A stretch of DNA of 64,000 nucleotides from Micrococcus cohnii (lineage in GTDB: Bacteria > Actinomycetota > Actinomycetes > Actinomycetales > Micrococcaceae). The stretch is taken from the NCBI RefSeq assembly GCF_014205175.1, contig NZ_JACHNA010000001.1, forward strand, positions 1,612,001-1,676,000, written 5' to 3'. The notes under the pieces were generated by a model, which was given only the letters and a program-made list of their open reading frames with translations, was not told the DNA's origin and made no database searches. A program made the translations under genes and the position numbers. Below, in pieces: positions 34,818 to 43,408 of the stretch; the stretch's first letter is position 1, and the number at the start of each line of letters is the position of its first letter.

Positions 34818-36482
34818 GTGACCACCTTCACCCCCCAGACCGACGCCGCCGGCGGGAGCCTCGTGCTCTCGGCGCTGCTCGCGGCGCTGCCCCTGCTCAC
34901 CTTCTTCGCGATGCTGCTCTTCGCGAAGGCCGCGGCCTGGAAGTCCGGCCTCGCGTCCCTGGCCGTCGCCCTGCTCGTGGCCGTGCTCGCCTTCGACATG
35001 CCCACGCACCTGGCCCTGCTCTCGGCCACGCAGGGCGCCGCGTTCGGTCTGTTCCCGATCGTGTGGATCGTCGTGATGGCGCTGTGGTTCTACCAGGTCA
35101 CCGTCCTCTCCGGCCGGTTCGACGACATGCGCGCCATCTTCGACTCCGTCGGCGGCGGCGACATCCGCATCCAGGCGGTGCTGATCGCCTTCTGCTTCGG
35201 CGGCATGCTCGAGGCCCTCGCCGGATTCGGTGCCCCCGTGGCCATCACCGCCACCATGCTGCTCGCCCTCGGTGTGCCGCCGCTGCGCGCCGCGACCGCC
35301 GTCCTGCTGGCCAACACCGCGCCCGTCGCGTTCGGCGCCGTCGGCACCCCCATCACCACCGCCGGCCAGCTGACCGGCATCCCCGCCACGCAGATCGGCG
35401 CCATCGTCGGCCACCAGGCCCCGTTCGTCGCCGTCTTCGTCCCGTTCTTCCTCGTGCTGATCATCGACGGCATGCGCGGCATCCGGCAGACCTGGCCCGC
35501 CCTGCTGACGATCGGCGCCGCCTTCGCCGTCGCCATCTGGTGGGCCTCCGCGCACTTCTCCTATGAGCTCACCGACGTCGTCGCCTCGCTCGTCGCGATG
35601 GCCGCCGCCGTCATCCTGCTGCGCTTCTGGCGGCCGCAGGGCGCGGACGAGGCCGCCGAGCGCCTGGGCATCACCCCGTCGACCGCCACGAACGACCTCA
35701 CTGCGGTCCGCGTCTGGATGGCCGTGATGCCGTACGTGCTGGTCGTGCTCATCTTCGCCATCGCCAAGCTCTGGACCGTCGGCGTGGACGTGCCCGCCGC
35801 GCTCAAGGCCACCGACGTGAAGATCCCGTGGCCCGGCCTCGACGGCCGTCTCCTCGACGGCTCCGGTGAGCCGGTGGCCGGCACCGTCTACAGCCTGCCG
35901 TGGCTGTCCTCCCCGGGCACCCTGCTGCTGATCACCGGCCTGATCGTCGCAGTGATCTACTCGGTCTTCACCGCGAACGGGCGCTTCTCGCTCTCGGTGG
36001 GCGACGCGATCGCCGAGATCGGCCGCAGCTTCTGGAAGATGCGCTTCTCCGCCCTGACCATCATGACGGTGCTCTCGCTGGCGTACGTCATGAACAACTC
36101 CGGCCAGACCCTGGCCATGGGCACCGCCATCGCGACCGTCGGCGCCGCCTTCGCCTTCCTCTCCCCCGTGCTCGGCTGGCTCGGCACCGCGGTGACCGGC
36201 TCGGACACCTCCGCGAACGCCCTGTTCGCCACGCTGCAGCAGACCGCCGCCCAGAACTCCGGGCTGAACCCGGAGCTGATGGTCGCAGCGAACACCTCCG
36301 GCGGTGTGGTCGGCAAGATGATCTCGCCGCAGTCGCTCGCGATCGCCGCGACCGCGGTCTCCATGGAGGGGCAGGAGTCGAAGATCTTCCGCTCCGTGCT
36401 GCCCTGGTCGATCGGCCTGCTGCTGTTCGTGTGCACGCTCGTGTTCCTGCAGTCCACCGTCCTGCACTGGATGCTTCCGTAA
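34818..36482 (+). CDS. lldP: L-lactate permease
   Basis: 554 residues, LctP family, 12-14 hydrophobic segments. Proton-coupled uptake of L-lactate, possibly also glycolate. Typical conserved stretches are GMLEALAGFGAPVAITATML, NTAPVAFGAVGTPI and, near the end, TGSDTSANALFATLQ followed by GGVVGKMISPQS. The GTG at 34818 has an AGGAGAG site 5 bases upstream. It is divergent from lutABC, so the lactate importer and oxidase share one regulatory region. Confidence 0.95.
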   Translation: MTTFTPQTDAAGGSLVLSALLAALPLLTFFAMLLFAKAAAWKSGLASLAVALLVAVLAFDMPTHLALLSATQGAAFGLFPIVWIVVMALWFYQVTVLSGRFDDMRAIFDSVGGGDIRIQAVLIAFCFGGMLEALAGFGAPVAITATMLLALGVPPLRAATAVLLANTAPVAFGAVGTPITTAGQLTGIPATQIGAIVGHQAPFVAVFVPFFLVLIIDGMRGIRQTWPALLTIGAAFAVAIWWASAHFSYELTDVVASLVAMAAAVILLRFWRPQGADEAAERLGITPSTATNDLTAVRVWMAVMPYVLVVLIFAIAKLWTVGVDVPAALKATDVKIPWPGLDGRLLDGSGEPVAGTVYSLPWLSSPGTLLLITGLIVAVIYSVFTANGRFSLSVGDAIAEIGRSFWKMRFSALTIMTVLSLAYVMNNSGQTLAMGTAIATVGAAFAFLSPVLGWLGTAVTGSDTSANALFATLQQTAAQNSGLNPELMVAANTSGGVVGKMISPQSLAIAATAVSMEGQESKIFRSVLPWSIGLLLFVCTLVFLQSTVLHWMLP

Positions 36483-36611
36483 CCGACGCGCCCCCGCCGC
36501 GCACCGGCTCCGTGCACCGCGCGCCGCATCCCCCGTTCAGCGGGAGGGTGCGGCGCGTCTCTGCACAGCCGAGTTCATCTCTGCCGCCCTCGCCCTGAAC
36601 CGGAGTCCGTC

Positions 36612-37394
36612 GTGACAATGCCCGCCGCCCGCACCCACACCGTGATCCTCGACTGGATCGAGAACCAGCTGCGCACCGGCGCGCTGGGAGTGGGCGACAA
36701 GCTCCCCGGTGAGCGCGCCCTCGCAGAACGCTTCGGCATGTCCCGCGCTTCGGTGCGCGAAGCGATCCGCGTGCTCGACGCGATGGGACTGGTGCGCACC
36801 TCGTCCGGATCCGGCCCACGCTCCGGGGCGGTGGTCGTCTCCGAGCCCTCGGCGGCCCTGAGCTGGGCGCTGCGCATGCACGTGGCCACACACGCCCTGC
36901 CCGTGGCGGACATCGTGGCCGCCCGCGTGCTGCTGGAGACCGACGCCGCCCGCCACGGAGCGCAGACCGCGCGGGCCGTGCCAACGGTTCCCGAATCCGT
37001 GCCCGAGCTCGGGGTCCGCGGAACCGGGCCCACGGCCACCGTGGTGGACCGCGAGCGAGTGCTGGCCGAAGCCGCCGCGACCCTCGACCGGATGGACGAC
37101 CCCGAGCTGGCCTCGGATGAGTTCCACCGCCTCGACGCCGCGTTCCATCTGCTGTTGGCCACGCTCGGCGGGAACATCGTGGTGCAGACCGTCATGGCGT
37201 CGCTGCGCGAAGCGACGGTCGGCTACGTCCAGGAGGCCGTGTCCCGTCTCGATGACTGGGAGCCGGTGCGTGCCCGGCTCCAGCAGCAGCACCGGGAGAT
37301 CCTGGCGGCCGTGTCCGCCCGCGACGGACAGGTGGCCGCCCGACGGCTCACCGAGCACATCGAGTGGTTCCACGGGCTTCAGGATCGCCTCTGA
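36612..37394 (+). CDS. GntR/FadR family regulator, probably LldR-like
   Basis: 260 residues. The N-terminal winged helix-turn-helix reads LPGERALAERFGMSRASVREAIRVLDAMGLV, the standard GntR pattern. The C-terminal FCD domain has the metal/ligand helix region FHRLDAAFHLLLATLGGN, then QQQHREILAAVSARD. The gene follows lldP by 129 bp, and pairs of AGTGGTCAGRCC sites flank the lldP/lutA promoters, so it is a good candidate for the lactate-responsive repressor. The GTG at 36612 has GGAG upstream; an ATG two codons later is also possible. Confidence 0.85.
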   Translation: MTMPAARTHTVILDWIENQLRTGALGVGDKLPGERALAERFGMSRASVREAIRVLDAMGLVRTSSGSGPRSGAVVVSEPSAALSWALRMHVATHALPVADIVAARVLLETDAARHGAQTARAVPTVPESVPELGVRGTGPTATVVDRERVLAEAAATLDRMDDPELASDEFHRLDAAFHLLLATLGGNIVVQTVMASLREATVGYVQEAVSRLDDWEPVRARLQQQHREILAAVSARDGQVAARRLTEHIEWFHGLQDRL

Positions 37395-37543
37395 GCCTCG
37401 CGGGGAGGCGGCGTGGGGAGCCCCCGATTGGTCGTCTGACCGCGGACATGAGACAATCCAGCGGCCCGTGCCGCCGTTGGTACGCGTGTCTGACCCGAGC
37501 GGCGCCGGTCTTCTCGAGCCGACCCCTCGTGGAAAGGACATGA

Positions 37544-39262
37544 ATGCCACCCGCAGACACAGACGCGCCGATCACGACTCTCGGAGTGGTCGGCATCGTC
37601 GTCCTGCTGCTCGTCTTCTATGGCGGAACGATGTGGATGTCCCTGGCGATCTCCCGGAAGAAGGAGAACGCGGACTCCTACATGACCGCCGGCAACTCCA
37701 TCGGCTTCGGCGTCTCGGCGGCGTCGATGACCGCCACCTGGATCTGGGCGTCCTCCATGTACGCCTCCGCCACCGCCGGCTACACCTACGGCGTCTCCGG
37801 ACCCATCCACTACGGCCTCTGGGGCGCGCTGATGATCCTGTTCATCTACCCCTTCGGCCGCCGCATCCGGAAGGTTGCCCCCCGCGCGCACACGCTCGCC
37901 GAGGTCATGTACGCCCGCCACGGCCGCGCCTCCCAGCTCATGCTCGCCGGGTCGAACGTGCTCGGCTCGGTCATCTCCCTGACCTCGAACTTCATCGCCG
38001 GCGGCGCCCTCATCGCGATCCTCTCCCCGCTCTCCTTCGGCGCCGGCATCGTGATCGTCGCCGCGGGCGTGCTCATGTACACCCTGTGGTCCGGCTTCCG
38101 CGCCTCCGTGCTGACGGACTTCACCCAGGTCATGGCCATGCTCGGCGCCGCCGCGATCATCATCCCCGCGGTCTTCTTCGCCGCCGGCGGCCCCGACATG
38201 TTCCAGGCCGGCGTCGACGCCGGCAATGTCACGCCGCAGCAGCAGGACTTCTTCTCCTCCGAGGCGTTCATGAACCAGGGCGCCCCGTACATCGCCGCCG
38301 TCCTGGCCTACGCGATCGGCAACCAGACCATCGCCCAGCGCCTGTTCGCGGTGCGTGAGGACCTGATCAAGCCGACCTTCATCACCGCGACCATCGGCTA
38401 CGGCGCCACGATCATCGGCGTCGGCATGATCGGCGTGATGGCCCTGTACCTGGGCGTCGAGCCCATGAACGGCGACATCAACTCGCTGATGCCGCAGATG
38501 ATCGCCACGTATCTGCCGGTCGCCGCCGTGGCCATCGCATTCCTGATGATCATCGGCTCGCTGTCGTCCACGGCCGACTCCGACCTGTCCGCGCTGTCCT
38601 CGATCGTCATGACGGACATCTACGGCCAGTCCGTGGGCCGTCGGAACGCCAATCCGAAGACGATGCTGCTCATCGGTCGCGTGACGATGATCGTGGCCAC
38701 CGCCGCGGCGCTCTACTTCGCGACCGCCCAGTTCAACATCCTGGACCTGCTCGTGTTCGTCGGGGCTCTGTGGGGCTGCCTCGTGTTCCCCGTGATCGCC
38801 TCGTTCTACTGGGAGCGCATCACGAACGCGGCGTTCACCGTGTCCGTGCTCGCGGCCCTGGCCGTGTTCCTGCCGGTGCGCTTCGAGTGGGTCCCCCTCG
38901 AGGGCGCCTGGGCCCTGATCGTCGAGCTGCTCGCGATCATCGGCGTCGGCGTGGTGCTGGGCATCATGTCCTTCGGCTTCTTCGGCCTGCGTCCGGCGGT
39001 CATCGTCGGCGCCCTGGCCAGCGTGGTCATGCTGTTCATCGGCTTCGACTTCCTGCGTGACTACGCGACGCTGACCGGCTCGCTCGTGGCCTACGCGGTC
39101 TCGTTCCTGGTCTGCTGGGGCATGTCTGTGCGCTCCGGTCGCACGTTCAACTTCGACCGCATTCAGCACGTCACCGGCGACTTCGACACCCGCGACCCCG
39201 AGGCCGCCGCCGCCTCGGACGCGGCCGACGCCGCGGCCCGTGCCGGAGCAGCCCGCGTCTGA
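37544..39262 (+). CDS. Sodium:solute symporter (SSS family)
   Basis: 572 residues with about 13 membrane segments. SSS family marks include MTATWIWASSMYASATAGYTYG near the start, SGFRASVLTDFTQV in the middle, and SSTADSDLSALSSIVMTDIY, the conserved sodium-site stretch. The substrate is probably a carboxylate or amino acid, but the sequence does not say which. GAAAGG precedes the ATG at 37544. It lies 149 bp after the LldR-like regulator gene, and a tiny membrane-protein gene follows it, as is common for such transporters. The C-terminal tail is Ala/Asp-rich. Confidence 0.88.
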   Translation: MPPADTDAPITTLGVVGIVVLLLVFYGGTMWMSLAISRKKENADSYMTAGNSIGFGVSAASMTATWIWASSMYASATAGYTYGVSGPIHYGLWGALMILFIYPFGRRIRKVAPRAHTLAEVMYARHGRASQLMLAGSNVLGSVISLTSNFIAGGALIAILSPLSFGAGIVIVAAGVLMYTLWSGFRASVLTDFTQVMAMLGAAAIIIPAVFFAAGGPDMFQAGVDAGNVTPQQQDFFSSEAFMNQGAPYIAAVLAYAIGNQTIAQRLFAVREDLIKPTFITATIGYGATIIGVGMIGVMALYLGVEPMNGDINSLMPQMIATYLPVAAVAIAFLMIIGSLSSTADSDLSALSSIVMTDIYGQSVGRRNANPKTMLLIGRVTMIVATAAALYFATAQFNILDLLVFVGALWGCLVFPVIASFYWERITNAAFTVSVLAALAVFLPVRFEWVPLEGAWALIVELLAIIGVGVVLGIMSFGFFGLRPAVIVGALASVVMLFIGFDFLRDYATLTGSLVAYAVSFLVCWGMSVRSGRTFNFDRIQHVTGDFDTRDPEAAAASDAADAAARAGAARV

Positions 39263-39361
39263 ACCATCGAATCGACATCCAGACCCCGGTCCCGGGCGCC
39301 CCGCAGGGAGCGCACGGGACCGGACACCGCGGCCCGCTCGGCCGCAGAGAGGAGCGCGACC

Positions 39362-39490
39362 ATGACCGTCGCCCTGACCGTGTACCTGCTGATGTGGCCC
39401 GTGCTGGTGCTGGGCGTGCTCATCGCGATCGCCAGCGCCTTCGCGAAGGAGTGGCGTCAGGCCCGCCGTGAGGGCCGCATGATGATCTGA
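39362..39490 (+). CDS. Small single-pass transporter subunit
   Basis: 42 residues: MTVALTVYLLMWPVLVLGVL then an Ala-rich end and a basic tail ending GRMMI. One hydrophobic helix (about residues 5-28). GAGAGGAG lies just before the ATG. It resembles the tiny putative subunits found beside SSS and NSS symporters in actinobacteria and lies 99 bp after such a gene. It probably associates with that symporter in the membrane; this is inferred from position. Confidence 0.75.
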   Translation: MTVALTVYLLMWPVLVLGVLIAIASAFAKEWRQARREGRMMI

Positions 39491-39507
39491 TCCTCCCGGC
39501 TCACTGA

Positions 39508-39555
39508 CGACGGCCGCCCGCCACGCTCCTGTCCGAGCGTGACGGGCGGCCGTCG
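39508..39555. terminator. Bidirectional terminator
   Basis: Strong hairpin with arms CGACGGCCGCCCG and CGGGCGGCCGTCG and a second inner stem. It sits between the small-subunit gene (plus) and the DUF456 gene (minus), the right place to end both. Confidence 0.75.
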
Positions 39556-39602
39556 GTGCGTCTGCGGGGCAGAGCGCGGCGCCAAGGTGCTGCGGGGCGC
39601 GG

Positions 39603-40100
39603 TCAGGCCAGCGCGTGCACGATCGCGCCGACGAACACGAGCGAGGTGCCCAGGGCCGCACAGCCGAACTCGACAAGCATGCCGATTCCCATGGCCTTGA
39701 GGGCACCGACAGAGGAGACCGTCGCGGCGGACAGATCCCGGCGGCGCAGCCACTCCGCACCGAACAGTCCCAGGGCGAAGCCGACGAACAGTCCGACCAC
39801 GGGGATCACGAACATTCCGACGACGCCGGCAATGATGCCGGCGAGCACGGGCCCGCGCGGCACCTGTTCACGGCGCAGGCGGCGGCCGGTGAGCACGGCG
39901 GAGGCGCTCAGACCGGCGAGGGCCAGACCCAGGGCGATCACGCCGAAGGTCCAGGAGGCGCCCGAACCGAGCACCCACGCCCAGGCGAGCGCGGTGACCG
40001 CGTTGAGCACCGAGCCCGGCAGCACCGGGAAGATCGTGCCGAGGGTCCCGACGACCATGATGATCAGGGCCAGGACGGTGACGATGAGGTGAAGTTCCAC
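39603..40100 (-). CDS. DUF456 family membrane protein
   Basis: 165 residues with about five hydrophobic segments. It matches the DUF456 pattern: GTLGTIFPVLPGSVLNAVTALAW at the N-terminus, and IAGVVGMFVIPVVGLFVGFALGLFGAEWLRR in the second half. The cellular role is unknown. Start ATG at 40100. Single gene, separated from its neighbours by a terminator on one side and 100 bp on the other. Confidence 0.85.
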   Translation of the reverse strand: MELHLIVTVLALIIMVVGTLGTIFPVLPGSVLNAVTALAWAWVLGSGASWTFGVIALGLALAGLSASAVLTGRRLRREQVPRGPVLAGIIAGVVGMFVIPVVGLFVGFALGLFGAEWLRRRDLSAATVSSVGALKAMGIGMLVEFGCAALGTSLVFVGAIVHALA

Positions 40101-40200
40101 GAGATCCAGTATGCGGGCCGTGGCGCCGACCCTCGGGCCGGGTTCGGGCCGAGTTCGGTCGTCGTGCGTCGGAGTCGGCGTCGGCGCACCCCGCGTCGGC

Positions 40201-40941
40201 TCACAACCCGGCCAGGAACTCCCGATGAAAGGACCAGTCCCCCGTCACCTCGGGGTGGAAGCTCGTGGCCAGCAGGCTCCCCTGCCGGACGGCGACCGGC
40301 AGGTCGTCCGGAACCGTGCCATCCCTGCCTGCGGGCGCCGGGCCGCTCAGCCGGTCGCACGGCACGCTCGCGAGCACGTCGACGCCCTCGCCGACCTCGA
40401 GGACGGCGGGCGCGCGGATGAACACGGCGTGCATGGGATCGGCCGAGACCGCCGGCACGGACAGGTCCTCTTCGCAGGAGTCGACCTGCGCGCCGAACGC
40501 GTTGCGGCGCACCGTCACGTCGAGCACGCCGAGGCTCCCCTGCCCGGGCGCCGGATTCTCGATCCGCGCGGCCAGCATGATGAGCCCCGCGCACGTGCCA
40601 TAGGCGGGCAGGCCCTCGCGCAGCGCCTGTGCGAGCGGCGCCTTCAGGTCCATAATCCCGGCGAGCCGGTCCATCACGGACGACTCCCCGCCGGGCAGGA
40701 CGATGCCGTCGAGCCCGTCCAGATCCGCCGCCCTCCGCACAAGACGGGTGCGTGCGCCGAGGGTCTGCAGCACGTGCACGTGCTCGCGCACATCGCCCTG
40801 CAGCGCGAAGACGCCGACGGTGCGGTGTGCGGTGCCGGCGGTGTGGTTGGCGGGCCGGGGCGTGGTCGCGGCGGCAGTAGTGGCGCTGGCGGGCCGGGGC
40901 GTGGCCGCGGCGGCGTATGCGGCAGAAACGGCGTGCGTCAT
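40201..40941 (-). CDS. pdxT: Pyridoxal 5'-phosphate synthase glutaminase subunit
   Basis: 246 residues. Releases ammonia from glutamine for PdxS in de novo vitamin B6 synthesis. Class I glutamine amidotransferase motifs: GGESS, then YGTCAGLIML with the nucleophilic Cys, and SFHPE with the catalytic His-Glu. The first 40 residues precede the usual VGVFALQGDV start and consist of two 13-residue Ala/Thr/Pro-rich repeats (39-bp DNA repeat at 40849 and 40888); no other start codon fits. It is separated from pdxS by a lone nuclease gene, although the two are usually adjacent. Confidence 0.92.
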   Translation of the reverse strand: MTHAVSAAYAAAATPRPASATTAAATTPRPANHTAGTAHRTVGVFALQGDVREHVHVLQTLGARTRLVRRAADLDGLDGIVLPGGESSVMDRLAGIMDLKAPLAQALREGLPAYGTCAGLIMLAARIENPAPGQGSLGVLDVTVRRNAFGAQVDSCEEDLSVPAVSADPMHAVFIRAPAVLEVGEGVDVLASVPCDRLSGPAPAGRDGTVPDDLPVAVRQGSLLATSFHPEVTGDWSFHREFLAGL

Positions 40942-40977
40942 GGGCCCGATCGTATGCCTCGCTCCGCTCCACTCCGC

Positions 40978-41040
40978 CGACGAGAGTGCACATATGGTCG
41001 CTTCGGACGGGCTGAGGCGACGAAGACTGCACCCTCGTCG
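40978..41040. repeat. 63-bp palindrome A, downstream of the DUF559-like gene
   Basis: The arms begin CGACGAGAGTGCA and end TGCACCCTCGTCG. It matches 49 of 63 positions, without gaps, with the palindrome at 42236-42298. The two bracket the nuclease-like gene. It could also terminate that gene, whose stop is 26 bp away. Confidence 0.75.
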
Positions 41041-41066
41041 CCGGAGAAGTCGAGGCGCTCCTCACA

Positions 41067-42158
41067 TCAGATCCGCACGCCACGCCGCGCCAGGGCACCG
41101 CGCAGGTCCGCGAGCAGCGCCCCGAACCCCGCCGGGGTCCACACATCGGCCGTCACGCGCAGGCAGATCCACCCAGCGGCCTCGAGGCGACGAACCCGGC
41201 GGATGTCCGCGCGGAACTGCGCGGCGTCGGTCCGGTGATGGTCCCCCTCATACTCGAGGCAGATCCTCAGCTCCCGCCAGACCAGGTCCGGCATCAGCCA
41301 CGACCCGTCCGGCAACACCACCGGCGCGTTCATGACCGGCTCCGGGAAGCCCGCCGCCACCAGCCGCAGTCTCAGCCGCGATTCGGCCGGCGACCCGCTC
41401 CCCGCGCGCAGGCCATCGACCGCCGCCCGGAGCAGGCGCACCCCGCGGACGTTGCGTCGCCGCGTCACGACCTCGGCCAGCTCGGCTCGTGTACAGCGCG
41501 GATGCTCGCGGGGCTCCCGTCGCCCGGAAGCGCCGTGCGGGGTCTGCAGCAACGACTCGCCCGCCACGATCAGGTCCTCGATCGCCCGCTCCTCGACCCG
41601 CTGCGGCACCGTCTCAGGCCGCCCCCAGGGCACCAGCCGCGTGGCCAGGTCCGTCCACGTCCACGCCGGCGACGTGACCGGCAACCCGGCACAACGGACG
41701 GTATCTGCGGCCTCGGCCAGCCGGTGCCCGACGACCCCGCGTCGGCGAGGCCGGCTCGGAGCACCGGCCGGCACCGATACATGCACGGGCTCATGCCCGG
41801 CGAGACTGCAGGGCACCCACATGCCCCAGATCCATGCCGCGGTGTCATGGCTGAACACGAGCTCCCGCGGACCCACGTCCTGCAGTGCCCGCAGCAGCTC
41901 CAGCCGTCCGGGCGGCGCATCGGCCTGAGCGCGCAGACCGCGGCCAGGAGCCGTCAGGTCCGAGGCCCGCATCCGCCGCGGACTCACCCCGGCTTCGCGG
42001 AGGGCGTGCACGGTGGCGACGCCGCCGTCTCCCGGGCAGGGGGCGAGACGTTGCGGCACGTCGTCCACGGCGGGGCGCAGGAGATCGGGCGGCAGAGGTC
42101 GTGGTGGAACGGGCATGACACCAGGCTCGCGGCGTCGACGCGGGCGCGTGACCGACAT
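41067..42158 (-). CDS. DUF559/Vsr-like endonuclease-domain protein
   Basis: 363 residues. The C-terminal 110 residues fit the DUF559 branch of the PD-(D/E)xK/Vsr-like nucleases: MPDLVWRELRICLEYEGDHH with conserved Asp and Glu, then FRADIRRVRRLEAAGWICLRVTADVW, the usual end of this fold. The N-terminal 200 residues resemble the AbiEi-antitoxin-like region common to this actinobacterial family, with HDTAAWIWGMW. Function in this family is unproven. GTG or ATG starts near 42158 are possible; the drawn one gives 363 residues. The gene lies between pdxS and pdxT on the same strand, flanked by two related 63-bp palindromes. Confidence 0.7.
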   Translation of the reverse strand: MSVTRPRRRREPGVMPVPPRPLPPDLLRPAVDDVPQRLAPCPGDGGVATVHALREAGVSPRRMRASDLTAPGRGLRAQADAPPGRLELLRALQDVGPRELVFSHDTAAWIWGMWVPCSLAGHEPVHVSVPAGAPSRPRRRGVVGHRLAEAADTVRCAGLPVTSPAWTWTDLATRLVPWGRPETVPQRVEERAIEDLIVAGESLLQTPHGASGRREPREHPRCTRAELAEVVTRRRNVRGVRLLRAAVDGLRAGSGSPAESRLRLRLVAAGFPEPVMNAPVVLPDGSWLMPDLVWRELRICLEYEGDHHRTDAAQFRADIRRVRRLEAAGWICLRVTADVWTPAGFGALLADLRGALARRGVRI

Positions 42159-42235
42159 GCGTCAGCCCGTGGACACGGACCGCGGGTCCGGCGCCTGTGC
42201 AGGATCCAGACCGTACCCCCGACGAACCACTAATG

Positions 42236-42298
42236 CGACGAGGGTGCAGTATTGGTCGCCTCAGTCACGGTGAGGCGACCACAACTGCACCCTCGTCG
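42236..42298. repeat. 63-bp palindrome B, upstream of the DUF559-like gene
   Basis: Nearly perfect over 28-bp arms: CGACGAGGGTGCAG against CTGCACCCTCGTCG, and inner GGTCGCCTCA against TGAGGCGACC. Homologous to palindrome A. It lies between the pdxS stop and the nuclease-like gene. Confidence 0.78.
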
Positions 42299-42317
42299 GC
42301 GGGAAACTCCGCTCAGC

Positions 42318-43256
42318 TCACCAGCCGCGCTCAGCCAGGCGGTGCGGTGCGGGCAGATCGCCCACGTTGATGCCGACCATGGCCTCGCCCAAGCCGCGAG
42401 AGGCCTCGGCGATCGCGGCCGGATCGTCGTACTGGGCCGTCGCCTTGACGATGGCCTTCGCGCGCTCGGCGGGGTTGCCGGACTTGAAGATGCCGGAGCC
42501 GACGAACACGCCGTCCGCGCCCATCTGCATCATCATCGCCGCGTCGGCCGGGGTCGCCACGCCGCCGGCGGTGAACATCACCACGGGCAGGGCACCGGTC
42601 TGCGCGACCTCGGCCACCAGCTCGTACGGGGCCTGCAGCTCCTTCGCGGCCACGTACAGCTCATCCTTGGTCAGACCCGCCAGCTGGCCGATCTCCTTGC
42701 GGATGGTGCGAATGTGCTTGACGGCCTCGGAGACGTCGCCGGTGCCGGCCTCTCCCTTGGACCGGATCATGGCCGCGCCCTCGGTGATGCGGCGCAGCGC
42801 CTCACCCAGGTTGGTCGCGCCGCACACGAACGGCACGTCGAAGTCGAACTTGTCGATGTGGTTCACATAGTCCGCCGGCGAAAGCACCTCGGACTCGTCA
42901 ATGAAGTCGACCTTGAGGGACTGCAGCACCTGCGCCTCGACGAAATGGCCGATCCGGGCCTTGGCCATGACGGGGATAGACACGGCCTCGATGATGCCGT
43001 CGATCAGATCCGGGTCCGACATGCGCGCTACGCCGCCCTGCGCACGGATGTCCGCGGGGACGCGCTCGAGCGCCATGACGGCCACGGCGCCGGCGTCCTC
43101 GGCGATGCGGGCCTGCTCCGGCGTCACGACGTCCATGATGACGCCACCCTTGAGCATGTCGGCCAGACCGCGCTTGACGCGGCCGGTGCCGGTGCCGCGG
43201 GCGCCGTCATCGGCGGTTCCGGAAGTGCTGGCGGAGAAGGAACGGTTCTCGCTCAT
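42318..43256 (-). CDS. pdxS: Pyridoxal 5'-phosphate synthase subunit PdxS
   Basis: 312 residues. TIM-barrel synthase that builds PLP from ribose 5-phosphate, glyceraldehyde 3-phosphate and ammonia. Family marks: [32 protein letters not shown] with the first active-site region, [11 protein letters not shown] with the key lysine, and [20 protein letters not shown] chose the ATG at 43256 (MSENRSF), after GAGGA; the preceding residues of the frame are not PdxS-like. The first 25 residues are a Ser/Thr/Gly-rich tail typical of actinobacterial PdxS. Confidence 0.95.
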   Translation of the reverse strand: MSENRSFSASTSGTADDGARGTGTGRVKRGLADMLKGGVIMDVVTPEQARIAEDAGAVAVMALERVPADIRAQGGVARMSDPDLIDGIIEAVSIPVMAKARIGHFVEAQVLQSLKVDFIDESEVLSPADYVNHIDKFDFDVPFVCGATNLGEALRRITEGAAMIRSKGEAGTGDVSEAVKHIRTIRKEIGQLAGLTKDELYVAAKELQAPYELVAEVAQTGALPVVMFTAGGVATPADAAMMMQMGADGVFVGSGIFKSGNPAERAKAIVKATAQYDDPAAIAEASRGLGEAMVGINVGDLPAPHRLAERGW

Positions 43257-43408
43257 GAAGTCCTCACATCGGTGCTCTGGAGAAGGGAAGATCGTCGAGA
43301 TCACATGGTGCCACGCCTGGAGCGCTCGCGCTGTGCGATCTCGCACCCCGCGCCGCCCGTGCGGCACCCCCTGGCCCCGACATGTCGGACGTCACTAAGG
43401 TGGGCGGC

